Part shown: one piece after another, positions 8,186 to 15,381 of the stretch
Layout of the letters: each line of letters starts with the position of its first letter
How positions within the stretch are numbered: the stretch's first letter is position 1
Assembly: GCA_964485215.1 (NCBI GenBank)
Contig: CAZAIM010000013.1
Span: 1-29,046 of the forward strand
Length of the DNA stretch: 29,046 nucleotides
DNA from: HGM04593 sp964485215
Lineage (GTDB): Bacteria; Bacteroidota; Bacteroidia; Bacteroidales; Bacteroidaceae
Reading direction: 5' to 3'
Notes under the pieces: model-generated
What the model was told of the DNA's origin: nothing
Databases searched by the model: none
What the model saw: only the letters and a program-made list of their open reading frames with translations
Position numbers and translations under genes: made by a program

Positions 8186-8776
8186 TCATCCACCGACTAT
8201 TCCATAGAATACTCCGCCGAAGGCACCGGCAAGCAATAGAATGAGTATGGGGCTTACCTTGAAGAATTTCATCGCTACGAAAGCCACCACAAAAAGTCCC
8301 ACGCTCACCCAGAACTGCAATGGCGTTTCACCTGGCGAACCGAAGTTCTCCTCGGTCATCAGCAACAGTGCCGCCGAAGCTATCAAACCCACCACTGCCG
8401 GACGCAGCACTTTAAAGACAGCCTCAACGTTGCGATGCTTGCTATACTTCATAAAATAGCGGCTAACAAGCAGCATAAGCACAATTGAAGGAAGCATTAC
8501 AGCAAACGATGCCACAACAGAGCCTGCAATGGCCAGAAATTCCGACCCTGTGGCATTCAGTACCGCTGTATACCCCACATATGTAGCAGAATTTATTCCT
8601 ATAGGACCCGGAGTCATCTGGCTTATGGCTACCACATCGGTAAATTCCGATGCAGTAAGCCATCCGTTGTCAGAGACAACCTCTCCCTGTATCACAGAAA
8701 GCATACCATAACCGCCACCGAAGGAAAATAGACCAATCTTCAGGAAGGTATAGAAAAGTTCAACGAATATCATCAT
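8186..8776 (-). CDS. chrA: ChrA-family transporter, second half-size subunit
   Basis: The 196-aa membrane protein has the single CHR domain of short chromate-transporter-family proteins: an N-terminal FSFGGGYGMLSVIQGEVV motif, the conserved SQMTPGPIGINSATYVGY block, then about five to six hydrophobic helices. Half-size ChrA proteins usually come as adjacent pairs that work together with opposite membrane topologies; full-length ChrA is a fusion of two such domains. The start overlaps the stop of the upstream subunit by 4 nt (ATGA), implying translational coupling. Substrate is uncertain: the family exports chromate in characterised cases, but many gut-type homologues have no tested role. It is convergent with uvrA, only 30 nt away, with no obvious terminator between them. 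Confidence 0.88.
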   Translation of the reverse strand: MMIFVELFYTFLKIGLFSFGGGYGMLSVIQGEVVSDNGWLTASEFTDVVAISQMTPGPIGINSATYVGYTAVLNATGSEFLAIAGSVVASFAVMLPSIVLMLLVSRYFMKYSKHRNVEAVFKVLRPAVVGLIASAALLLMTEENFGSPGETPLQFWVSVGLFVVAFVAMKFFKVSPILILLLAGAFGGVFYGIVGG

Positions 8777-9318
8777 ATCTTTTTTCCTCCCACCTTACCC
8801 CAAAGAAAGCCTGCAAGTGCAGCAAGAATTATCACATATACCGGCGAGACACCGAATGCTACAATGAGAAGAGCCGACAATACCGGTATCCATGCAGTGT
8901 TCCACCCCACTCTTGCACTTTTTGCAACGTTAAAGACCGGCACTGCTATAAGCGCGACAACTACCGGCCTTATGCCTTTGAATATATTATTGACAACCTC
9001 TATGTGTCTGAACTGGCGGAAGAAAAGTGCAATCATAAGTATTATCAGCACAGAAGGCAGCACGCAGCCAAGTGATGCCGTCAATGCACCCGCCCTACCA
9101 CGCAGTTTGTAGCCTATGAACACCGAGATATTGACAGCAAACACGCCCGGTGCCGACTGTGCCACTGCTAAAAGGTCTACAAATTCCTCCTTGCCGACCC
9201 AACCGTTCTTGTCAACCACATCGCGCTGAATGAGCGGTATCATGGCATACCCTCCGCCAAAGGTAAATAGACCTATGCGGAAGAATGTAGTAAACAGTTT
9301 AAAAAGAGATGTTGGCAT
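8773..9318 (-). CDS. chrA: ChrA-family transporter, first half-size subunit
   Basis: The 181-aa membrane protein is the partner of the downstream 196-aa subunit. It has the matching motif set FTFGGGYAMIPLIQRDVV, then AQSAPGVFAVNISVFIGYKLRG, where the Pro-Gly motif has SAPGVFAVN in place of the partner's TPGPIGIN. That kind of divergence is usual for paired SCHR proteins. Hydrophobic helices fill the rest, with a basic C-terminus (KVGGKKI). The ATG lies 6 nt after the T-run of the purL terminator, so the pair has no room for a separate promoter there and may depend on readthrough from purL. Transport of chromate or another oxyanion is inferred from family only. Confidence 0.88.
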   Translation of the reverse strand: MPTSLFKLFTTFFRIGLFTFGGGYAMIPLIQRDVVDKNGWVGKEEFVDLLAVAQSAPGVFAVNISVFIGYKLRGRAGALTASLGCVLPSVLIILMIALFFRQFRHIEVVNNIFKGIRPVVVALIAVPVFNVAKSARVGWNTAWIPVLSALLIVAFGVSPVYVIILAALAGFLWGKVGGKKI

Positions 9319-9323
9319 TGTAT

Positions 9324-9358
9324 CAAAAATTAAGGGCAGGCACGTGCCTGCCCTTAAT
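9324..9358 (-). terminator. Terminator after purL (30-bp perfect palindrome)
   Basis: Positions 9329-9358 are a perfect inverted repeat centred on CACGTG, with no mismatches. On the minus strand it is followed by a T-run (complement of 9325-9329), giving an intrinsic terminator for purL. The plus-strand side has ATATTTAAAG and only a weak T-tract. Confidence 0.88.
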
Positions 9359-9389
9359 ATTTAAAGTTTCATCTTTTAGTTTTCCACTT

Positions 9390-12300
9390 TCAGTTTTCCG
9401 TTTTAGATGCGACCCAGTTATATGCGTTGCGGAAAATCTCTATCCATGGTGTAACATCGTCACCCAGGCGGTCGGATGGGTATGTCGCACACTGCCATGG
9501 GAATATCGCACGCTCGGGATGAGGCATCATTGCAACGTGGCGGCCATTGGCACTTGCAAGTGCAGCTACATTATAGTCCGAGCCGTTGGGGTTGGCAGGA
9601 TAGCCGTCATAAGCATATTGAGCGACTATGTTATACATTCCGGCCTCGTAAGGAAGCGAGAACTTGCCCTCACCGTGGGCAACCCAGACACCCAGACGGC
9701 TGCCTGAAAGCGAACCGAACAGGACACTGTTGTTTGCAGGTACGTCAACGCCCACGAATGACGATTCGAACTTGTGCGAATTATTATGCAGCATACGGCC
9801 GCGGTCGCTGTACTCAGGGTTAATGAGATTCAACTCCATCATCAGCTGACAACCGTTACAGATACCAAGTGAAAGGGTGTCCTCGCGCTGATAGAAGCGG
9901 TCGAGAGCAGCCTTTGCCTTGGGGTTGAAAAGGAAGCCTCCGGCCCATCCCTTTGCAGAGCCAAGAACATCGGAGTTAGAGAAACCGCCACAGAAGACAA
10001 TGAAATTAACCTCGTCGAGTGTCTCACGTCCGCTGATAAGGTCGGTCATCGTAACATCCTTGACATCGAAACCGGCAAGATACATTGCATATGCCATCTC
10101 GCGCTCGCCATTGGTGCCCTTCTCGCGGATGATTGCGGCACGGACACCCGATTTCTCACGACGGTCGGCCGACATTCCGTACCCCTCAAGCATTCCGCTG
10201 AAACGTGATGGCAGACGGAATCGCAAAGGCTGGTTCTTATAATTCTTCAGTCGCTCGCTCGCACAGCCGTTGAAACTCTGTTTGAGATCCATAAGATATG
10301 AACTGTCGTACCATACATCACGGTAGTGGTCAATGTCGAACAGACGTGTACGGCCATCCTTGGCTACTGCAATATGACGCTTTGAGCAAGGAACACCAAT
10401 CTTCACAAAACATACACCTGCCTCGTCAAGAATCTCCTGCATACGGCACTTGTCTTTGTCGGCAACCTGGATTACCAATGCCGGGTTCTCGGCAAACAGC
10501 AGTTTCACGATATCCTTCTCGGCAATCTGCTCAAGGTCAATTTCCATACCCCCTGCTGTGTTCGCGAAACACATTTCGAGCAGTGCGGTAATGAGACCGC
10601 CGGCCGAAATATCATGACCGGCCATAACAATACCCTCTTTCACAAGTCTCTGCACTGCTTCGAAAGCCTCGGCGAAATACTCAGGATTCATGACTGTAGG
10701 AACGTCATCACCCACACAGTTCAATGTCTGCGCAAAAGCAGAGCCGCCGAGGCGAAGAGAATCGAAACTGAAGTCTATGTGATAGAATGCACTCTTTGGC
10801 GAGTTGACCATTACAGGAGATACAGCCTTGCGTACATCGGAAACCTCGCCACCGGCAGAAACGATTACCGTACCCGGGCTTATGACCTTGGTTCCATCGG
10901 GATATTTCTGTGTCATTGAAAGCGAGTCCTTGCCTGTAGGGACGTTTATCTTTAAGGCACAGCAGAAATCGCTGAGAGCCTCAACACCGCGATAAAGACG
11001 TGCATCCTCGCCCTCTTGTGAACGGCAGGGCCACATCCAGTTTGCACTCAGCGAAATACTCTTTATACCATTTGCAAGCGGCACAAGAGCAATATTCGTA
11101 AGAGCCTCGGAAACGGCAAGAACAGAACCCTTTGCAGGGTCGGCAAGTCCAGCCTGGGGTGCATGGCCTATTGATGTGGCAATACCTTTTGTTCCACGGT
11201 AGTCGAGCGCGACAACACCGCAGTCGCTAAGCGGAAGCTGTATCTCACCCTGACACTGCTGACGGGCTATCTTGCCGGTTACGGAACGGTCTACCTTGTT
11301 GGTGAGCCAGTCCTTGCAGGCTACAGCCTCAAGACGAAGGACATCGGTGAGATAGTTCTCTACCTTATTTGTATCGTACTGAGCATCCTTATAGTGACGT
11401 TCAACGCTCTTGTCAACCATATATGTCTTTGGGGAAGAGCCGAACATCTGGCTCACAGAGAGGTCGAAAGGACGTTTTCCGTCGGCCTGTTCAAATGCAA
11501 AGCGGGCATCACCGGTTGTCTCGCCGACAACATACATAGGAGCACGCTCGCGCTCGGCAACCTTGCGCACATACTCAATTGCATCCTCCTTTATCAGCAA
11601 GCCCATACGCTCCTGCGATTCATTGGCGATTATTTCCTTTGCCGACAAAGTGCTGTCGCCGACAGGAAGGTTGGCCATATTGATGAGACCGCCGCATTCC
11701 TCAACAAGTTCCGACAGACAGTTGACATGACCGGCAGAACCGTGGTCGTGAATTGAGACTACCGGGTTGGTATCGTCCTCGCAGAGGGCACGCACTACAT
11801 TGTATGCACGCTTCTGCATTTCGGCATTGGCACGCTGCACAGCATTGAGTTCAATGCCCGATGAGTAACGGCCGGTGTCGACAGAAGAGACAGAGCCGCC
11901 GCCAAGGCCGATACGGTAGTTGTCGCCACCCATAACAATGACCTTATTGCCCTTTTCGGGTGCCCCTTTGAGACAGTCGCGGCGTGTACCGTAACCCACA
12001 CCGCCGGCAAGCATAATGACTTTGTCATAGCCGTAGACTTCGTCGTTCTCCTTGTGCTCGAATGTAAGCACTGAGCCACAGATGAGTGGCTGCCCGAACT
12101 TGTTTCCGAAGTCAGAGGCTCCGTTTGAGGCCTTTGTAAGGATTTGTTCCGGCGTCTGGTAGAGCCACTTGCGCACCGGGAGAACCTCCTCCCATTTGCG
12201 GTCATTGTAAGTACGTGGATATGATGTCATATAGACTGCTGTTCCCGCTATTGGCCAGGAGCCCTTTCCACCGCCCATACGGTCGCGGATTTCGCCTCCG

Positions 12301-13094
12301 GTACCGGTAGAGGCACCGTTGAAAGGTTCAACCGTTGTGGGGAAATTATGTGTTTCGGCCTTCAGTGATATGACGGTTTCAATATCCTTTATAACGAAAT
12401 AATCGGGAATGGAGTGGTCGGCAGGTGCAAACTGCTCTACAACCGGACCTTGAGCAAAGGCTACATTGTCCTTGTATGCCGAGATGATGCTGTTGCGGTT
12501 CTCGTTGGTCGTGCGCTTAATCATCGCGAACAGCGAAGAGGGCATCTCCTCGCCATCGATAATGAATGTTCCGCCGAAAATCTTATGGCGGCAATGCTCT
12601 GAATTAATCTGCGCAAAGCCGAAGACTTCGCTGTCGGTCAGTTTGCGTCCAAGTTCCCCCTCCACACGGTGCAGATAGTCTATCTCCTCCTTGGAAAGGG
12701 CAAGACCCTCCTGCTCGTTATAGCTATCGAGGTCCTCGATGAACTCTATTGGCTTGGGTTCGATGTTTACTGTAAAGATTTCCTGGTCGAGACCACGGTA
12801 CATACGCTGCAGCATCGGGTCATATTCGGCATTCTCATCCCTGACAGCATAGTACTCCTCTATGCGCACAATACCGTTCAGACCCATATTTTGCGTTATT
12901 TCCACTGCATTTGTACTCCAGGGAGTAATCATTTCGCGACGCGGACCTACGAAACAGCCTTCCATTGTATTGCCTTCAACAAGTGCAGCATCGCCATAGA
13001 GCCAGCACAGTTTCTCAATATCGGCAGCCGCCAACACATCATTGGTCTGAGTGGCAATGACTGTGCGGCCGGGGGTTGTGAAAAAGTAAATCAT
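9390..13094 (-). CDS. purL: Phosphoribosylformylglycinamidine synthase (large single-chain PurL)
   Basis: This cytoplasmic enzyme catalyses the fourth step of de novo purine synthesis: FGAR + glutamine + ATP to FGAM. At 1234 aa it is the large single-chain form, with synthetase and glutaminase in one polypeptide. The N-terminal/linker region precedes the ATP-binding part with GTGGEIRDRMGGGKGSWPIAG and LKAETHNFPTTVEPFNGA. The second AIRS-like half contains GHDISAGGLITALLEM. The C-terminal class I glutamine amidotransferase domain shows FCGGFSNSD, the nucleophile in GICNGCQLM (Cys1082), and MPHPER supplying His1192 and Glu1194. All catalytic residues are present. The start ATG at 13094 follows an AGGAG-containing leader of about 34 nt from a well-matched promoter -7 box. 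PurL is monocistronic or reads into the ChrA pair past the terminator. Confidence 0.97.
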   Translation of the reverse strand: MIYFFTTPGRTVIATQTNDVLAAADIEKLCWLYGDAALVEGNTMEGCFVGPRREMITPWSTNAVEITQNMGLNGIVRIEEYYAVRDENAEYDPMLQRMYRGLDQEIFTVNIEPKPIEFIEDLDSYNEQEGLALSKEEIDYLHRVEGELGRKLTDSEVFGFAQINSEHCRHKIFGGTFIIDGEEMPSSLFAMIKRTTNENRNSIISAYKDNVAFAQGPVVEQFAPADHSIPDYFVIKDIETVISLKAETHNFPTTVEPFNGASTGTGGEIRDRMGGGKGSWPIAGTAVYMTSYPRTYNDRKWEEVLPVRKWLYQTPEQILTKASNGASDFGNKFGQPLICGSVLTFEHKENDEVYGYDKVIMLAGGVGYGTRRDCLKGAPEKGNKVIVMGGDNYRIGLGGGSVSSVDTGRYSSGIELNAVQRANAEMQKRAYNVVRALCEDDTNPVVSIHDHGSAGHVNCLSELVEECGGLINMANLPVGDSTLSAKEIIANESQERMGLLIKEDAIEYVRKVAERERAPMYVVGETTGDARFAFEQADGKRPFDLSVSQMFGSSPKTYMVDKSVERHYKDAQYDTNKVENYLTDVLRLEAVACKDWLTNKVDRSVTGKIARQQCQGEIQLPLSDCGVVALDYRGTKGIATSIGHAPQAGLADPAKGSVLAVSEALTNIALVPLANGIKSISLSANWMWPCRSQEGEDARLYRGVEALSDFCCALKINVPTGKDSLSMTQKYPDGTKVISPGTVIVSAGGEVSDVRKAVSPVMVNSPKSAFYHIDFSFDSLRLGGSAFAQTLNCVGDDVPTVMNPEYFAEAFEAVQRLVKEGIVMAGHDISAGGLITALLEMCFANTAGGMEIDLEQIAEKDIVKLLFAENPALVIQVADKDKCRMQEILDEAGVCFVKIGVPCSKRHIAVAKDGRTRLFDIDHYRDVWYDSSYLMDLKQSFNGCASERLKNYKNQPLRFRLPSRFSGMLEGYGMSADRREKSGVRAAIIREKGTNGEREMAYAMYLAGFDVKDVTMTDLISGRETLDEVNFIVFCGGFSNSDVLGSAKGWAGGFLFNPKAKAALDRFYQREDTLSLGICNGCQLMMELNLINPEYSDRGRMLHNNSHKFESSFVGVDVPANNSVLFGSLSGSRLGVWVAHGEGKFSLPYEAGMYNIVAQYAYDGYPANPNGSDYNVAALASANGRHVAMMPHPERAIFPWQCATYPSDRLGDDVTPWIEIFRNAYNWVASKTEN

Positions 13095-13134
13095 ATATTT
13101 AAAATTTATTATATATTCCTAAACTCCTGAAACG

Positions 13135-13142
13135 CAAAGATA
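13135..13142 (-). promoter_or_regulatory. purL promoter -7 element
   Basis: On the minus strand this reads TATCTTTG, an exact match to the Bacteroidota -7 consensus TAnnTTTG. About 20 nt upstream lies a T-rich stretch (TTTTTTT) as an imperfect -33 element. Transcription would start near 13128, giving a ~34-nt leader that contains AGGAG. Confidence 0.65.
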
Positions 13143-13214
13143 GTCATAAAAACAATATCTGTAAAAAAATAAGGAACATTTGTTTTCACCATATAATATT
13201 ATTGCCGGCAACAG

Positions 13215-13244
13215 GTTGCATAAACAAAAAAAACAATAACTTTG
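13215..13244 (+). promoter_or_regulatory. Promoter of the ZIP transporter gene
   Basis: GTTG at 13215-13218, an 18-nt spacer, and TAACTTTG at 13237-13244, an exact TAnnTTTG match. The start site would be near 13251, giving a leader of about 170 nt before the ATG at 13421. Confidence 0.65.
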
Positions 13245-13341
13245 CAGACAACGTTCAGAAGTTGTTTGGAATTCAGTTCAGTGCCCGAAGGCAGGCTGCA
13301 CTCACTTTGCAATCAGCAGACATTTTGCGCTTTATGGTACT

Positions 13342-13419
13342 ATGACGGCATTGCACGAGGAGTGTTCTTGCACAGACTTCACTCCTGTTAAAGCAGCTTC
13401 TTACTATAAAAATCGATAG
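13342..13419 (+). CDS. Possible 25-aa leader peptide with His/Cys cluster
   Basis: An ATG at 13342 opens 25 codons ending with TAG at 13417-13419, one base before the ZIP transporter ATG. The peptide begins MTALHEECSCTD, with His, two Glu and a Cys-x-Cys within eight residues, a composition that could bind a metal ion. An inverted repeat (13358-13386) lies within it. The tight spacing would allow translational coupling to the transporter. There is no clear Shine-Dalgarno, and a 25-codon frame can occur by chance, so coding status is doubtful. Confidence 0.2.
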   Translation: MTALHEECSCTDFTPVKAASYYKNR

Positions 13420-13420
13420 A

Positions 13421-14194
13421 ATGGAGATTTTAATTGGCCTGACAATACCTTTTTTAGGCACACTCGCCGGTGCCGCACTTGTTCTTATGCTGCGCAATAA
13501 AATCTCCGGGATGACAAACAGAGCCATGCTTGGGTTTGCCTCGGGGGTGATGGTTGCAGCAAGTTTCTGGTCACTTCTTCAGCCGGCATTCGAACAGGCC
13601 GGCGAGGGCATCGGCGAGACGTGGCCCGTCATCGCAGGTTTCATAGGTGGAATCTGTTTTCTGTTGCTGCTTGACACCGTAATACCTCACCAGCACATCG
13701 ATGAGAAAACGCCCGAAGGACCACATTCACGACTGCCACGTTCCATAAAGATGATTCTTGCAGTTGCTCTGCACAACATACCGGAAGGTATGGCTGTTGG
13801 AGTTGTTTTTACAGGAGTTATGTATGGGGATACAAGCCTCACGCTGACAGGCGCGCTCGCCCTGTCAATAGGCATGGCAATACAGAATATACCAGAAGGA
13901 GCTATAATCTCCATCCCATTGCACAGTGAGGGAAAGAGCCGGCGTACCGCATTCGCCTGGGGCGCAGCATCTGGGCTCGTTGAACCACTTGCTGCTTTAG
14001 CAACTATGTTTTTCCTGGGCAGCAGTTCTGCCGCAATGCCGGTATTGCTTGCATTCGCCGCCGGAGCAATGCTGTATGTTGTTGTAGAAGAACTGATTCC
14101 ATCGTCACAAAGCGGAAAACACAGCAATGTAGGCACAATAGGATTTGCCATAGGTTTCACCACTATGATGCTGCTCGACAACATCATGATTTAG
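13421..14194 (+). CDS. ZIP-family divalent metal transporter (GufA-like)
   Basis: This 257-aa inner-membrane protein has about eight hydrophobic segments. The two ZIP signature metal-site helices are clear: HNIPEG at 118-123 and QNIPEG at 155-160. The Gln in place of His in the second motif is typical, as I recall, of the GufA branch. A His-containing loop (IPHQHID at about 88-94, His102) lies between the third and fourth helices, the usual variable metal-binding loop. The family imports Zn2+ and sometimes Fe2+, Mn2+ or Co2+; the metal cannot be told from sequence. The gene has its own promoter and a long leader, and no close partner gene. A hairpin at 14291-14316 or the T-run at 14351 may end its transcript. 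Confidence 0.9.
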   Translation: MEILIGLTIPFLGTLAGAALVLMLRNKISGMTNRAMLGFASGVMVAASFWSLLQPAFEQAGEGIGETWPVIAGFIGGICFLLLLDTVIPHQHIDEKTPEGPHSRLPRSIKMILAVALHNIPEGMAVGVVFTGVMYGDTSLTLTGALALSIGMAIQNIPEGAIISIPLHSEGKSRRTAFAWGAASGLVEPLAALATMFFLGSSSAAMPVLLAFAAGAMLYVVVEELIPSSQSGKHSNVGTIGFAIGFTTMMLLDNIMI

Positions 14195-14278
14195 AAACAT
14201 AGTTTAAACTTCGTTAAATCCGCAAAAATGGAACAAAAAGTTACAGTTTTCCCAATCCACCTATAAACATATTTTTAG

Positions 14279-14286
14279 TACTTTTG
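14279..14286 (+). promoter_or_regulatory. Candidate nuo operon promoter -7 element
   Basis: TACTTTTG at 14279-14286 matches TAnnTTTG exactly. No good TTTG -33 box is found at 19-21 nt upstream. A start near 14293 would put the perfect 10-bp hairpin at the very 5' end of the nuo transcript. Confidence 0.5.
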
Positions 14287-14290
14287 CAAC

Positions 14291-14316
14291 GCTATGCCAC
14301 CCAAATGTGGCATAGC
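14291..14316 (+). other. Perfect 10-bp hairpin in the nuoA leader
   Basis: GCTATGCCAC (14291-14300) pairs with GTGGCATAGC (14307-14316) around a CCAAAT loop. It is followed by ATTGTTTATTG, not a true T-run. It could be a 5' stabilising stem-loop of the nuo mRNA or a weak terminator for the upstream ZIP gene. Confidence 0.6.
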
Positions 14317-14328
14317 ATTGTTTATTGA

Positions 14329-14356
14329 TTGCGGACACCGCTTCTGCAACTTTTTT
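14329..14356 (+). terminator. Possible weak terminator/attenuator before nuoA
   Basis: A small stem (GCGG 14331-14334 with CCGC 14338-14341, or alternatively TTGC 14329-14332 with GCAA 14346-14349) is followed by TTTTTT at 14351-14356, 45 nt before nuoA. It may terminate ZIP transcripts or a fraction of nuo transcripts. The stem is short, so this is tentative. Confidence 0.35.
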
Positions 14357-14401
14357 GGGATAAAAAATAGTCTCTTGATTTCAAACAGTCAATCTTAATA
14401 T

Positions 14402-14752
14402 ATGGATTTAGTATTGCTTTTTACGATGATTGTCGCATCGATAGCCTTCGTAGGCTTCATAATGCTTCTCACCAGGTATGTGTCGCCACGCACGTTCAAC
14501 AAGCAGAAGGGCGAAGCCTTTGAATGCGGTATCCCTACGCAAGGCAGCAGCTGGATTCACTTCAGGACCGGATACTACCTGTTTGCGATACTGTTTCTCA
14601 TGTTCGACATTGAGGCAGTATTCCTCTTCCCCTGGGCAACGATTGTAAAGGAGCTTGGCATGAAGGCACTTGTAGGCGTGCTGTTCTTCCTCTCATTCCT
14701 AATACTTGGCCTCGCATATGCCTGGCGCAAAAAAGCACTTGAATGGAAATGA
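14402..14752 (+). CDS. nuoA: NADH-quinone oxidoreductase (complex I) subunit A
   Basis: This 116-aa inner-membrane subunit of complex I has three transmembrane helices. Family hallmarks are present: the loop motif KGEAFECGIPTQG with the conserved Cys near the quinone entry, and FDIEAVFLFPWA in the second helix with its acidic residues. It sits next to NuoH, NuoJ and NuoK at the membrane arm/hydrophilic arm junction. It is the first gene of the ten-gene nuo operon; its stop overlaps the nuoB start. Confidence 0.96.
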   Translation: MDLVLLFTMIVASIAFVGFIMLLTRYVSPRTFNKQKGEAFECGIPTQGSSWIHFRTGYYLFAILFLMFDIEAVFLFPWATIVKELGMKALVGVLFFLSFLILGLAYAWRKKALEWK

Positions 14753-15381
14753 AAAAGCCTGTTATAAAATCAATACCTTATGAGGAGTTCAAGGACAACG
14801 AGACGCTTGAATCCCTAATAGCAGAAATCAACAAGGAGCGAACAAATGTCATTGTGGGCAAGCTTGATGACCTCATCAACTGGGGACGCAGCAACTCACT
14901 TTGGTCACTAACCTTTGCAACAAGCTGTTGCGGAATTGAATTCATGTCAGTCGCCGCATCGCGCTACGACTTTGCACGGTTCGGTTTCGAGGTAACCCGC
15001 AACTCGCCACGCCAGGCCGACCTCGTTATGTGCTCAGGCACAATAACGCACAAGATGGCTCCAGTGCTCAAACGCCTTTACGACCAGATGGCTGAGCCTA
15101 AATATGTAATCGCTGTTGGCGGATGCGCCATAAGCGGCGGACCATTCAAGGATTCCTATCACGTTGTGAACGGAATTGACAAGATTCTGCCTGTAGACGT
15201 TTACATTCCGGGCTGCCCACCAAGACCGGAGGCTATACTCTATGGCATGATGCAGCTGCAGCGCAAGGTCAAGGTCGAAAAGTTCCTTGGCAGCAAGAAC
15301 AAGCACCAGAAGCGCAACGAAATTCCCGACGAACCAACAACAGTAACAAACCACCCTATTATTAAAGAGGAGAAGCAATGA
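14743..15381 (+). CDS. nuoB: Complex I subunit B, carrier of Fe-S cluster N2
   Basis: This 212-aa peripheral subunit holds the terminal [4Fe-4S] cluster N2 that passes electrons to quinone. All four ligands are visible: Cys62-Cys63 in ATSCCGIEF, Cys128 in AVGGCAISGG and Cys158 in IPGCPPRPEA. The C-terminal tail (about 175-212) is basic then polar and longer than strictly required. The ATG at 14743 overlaps nuoA by 10 nt; an ATG at 14749 forms the classic ATGA overlap and is an alternative that removes two residues. It ends overlapping nuoCD by 4 nt, with GAGGAG just upstream as ribosome binding site. Confidence 0.97.
   Translation: MEMKKPVIKSIPYEEFKDNETLESLIAEINKERTNVIVGKLDDLINWGRSNSLWSLTFATSCCGIEFMSVAASRYDFARFGFEVTRNSPRQADLVMCSGTITHKMAPVLKRLYDQMAEPKYVIAVGGCAISGGPFKDSYHVVNGIDKILPVDVYIPGCPPRPEAILYGMMQLQRKVKVEKFLGSKNKHQKRNEIPDEPTTVTNHPIIKEEKQ

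Larger units (their letters stand above)
13095..13420. other. 326-nt divergent control region between purL and the ZIP gene
   Basis: It holds back-to-back promoters: a minus-strand -7 box at 13135-13142 for purL and a plus-strand -33/-7 pair at 13215-13244 for the ZIP gene. The plus-side leader is long, about 170 nt. It contains two weak inverted repeats (AGTGC 13280-13284 with GCACT 13298-13302; AGGAGTG 13358-13364 with CACTCCT 13380-13386) and a 25-codon reading frame ending just before the ZIP start. Confidence 0.6.

Noticed and set aside
8152..8244. 30-codon basic frame overlapping the uvrA stop (MRKGILTRLNSL...)
   Set aside because: It is antisense to the 3' end of the chrA gene, very short and without a recognisable family; the ATGA overlap with uvrA is probably chance.
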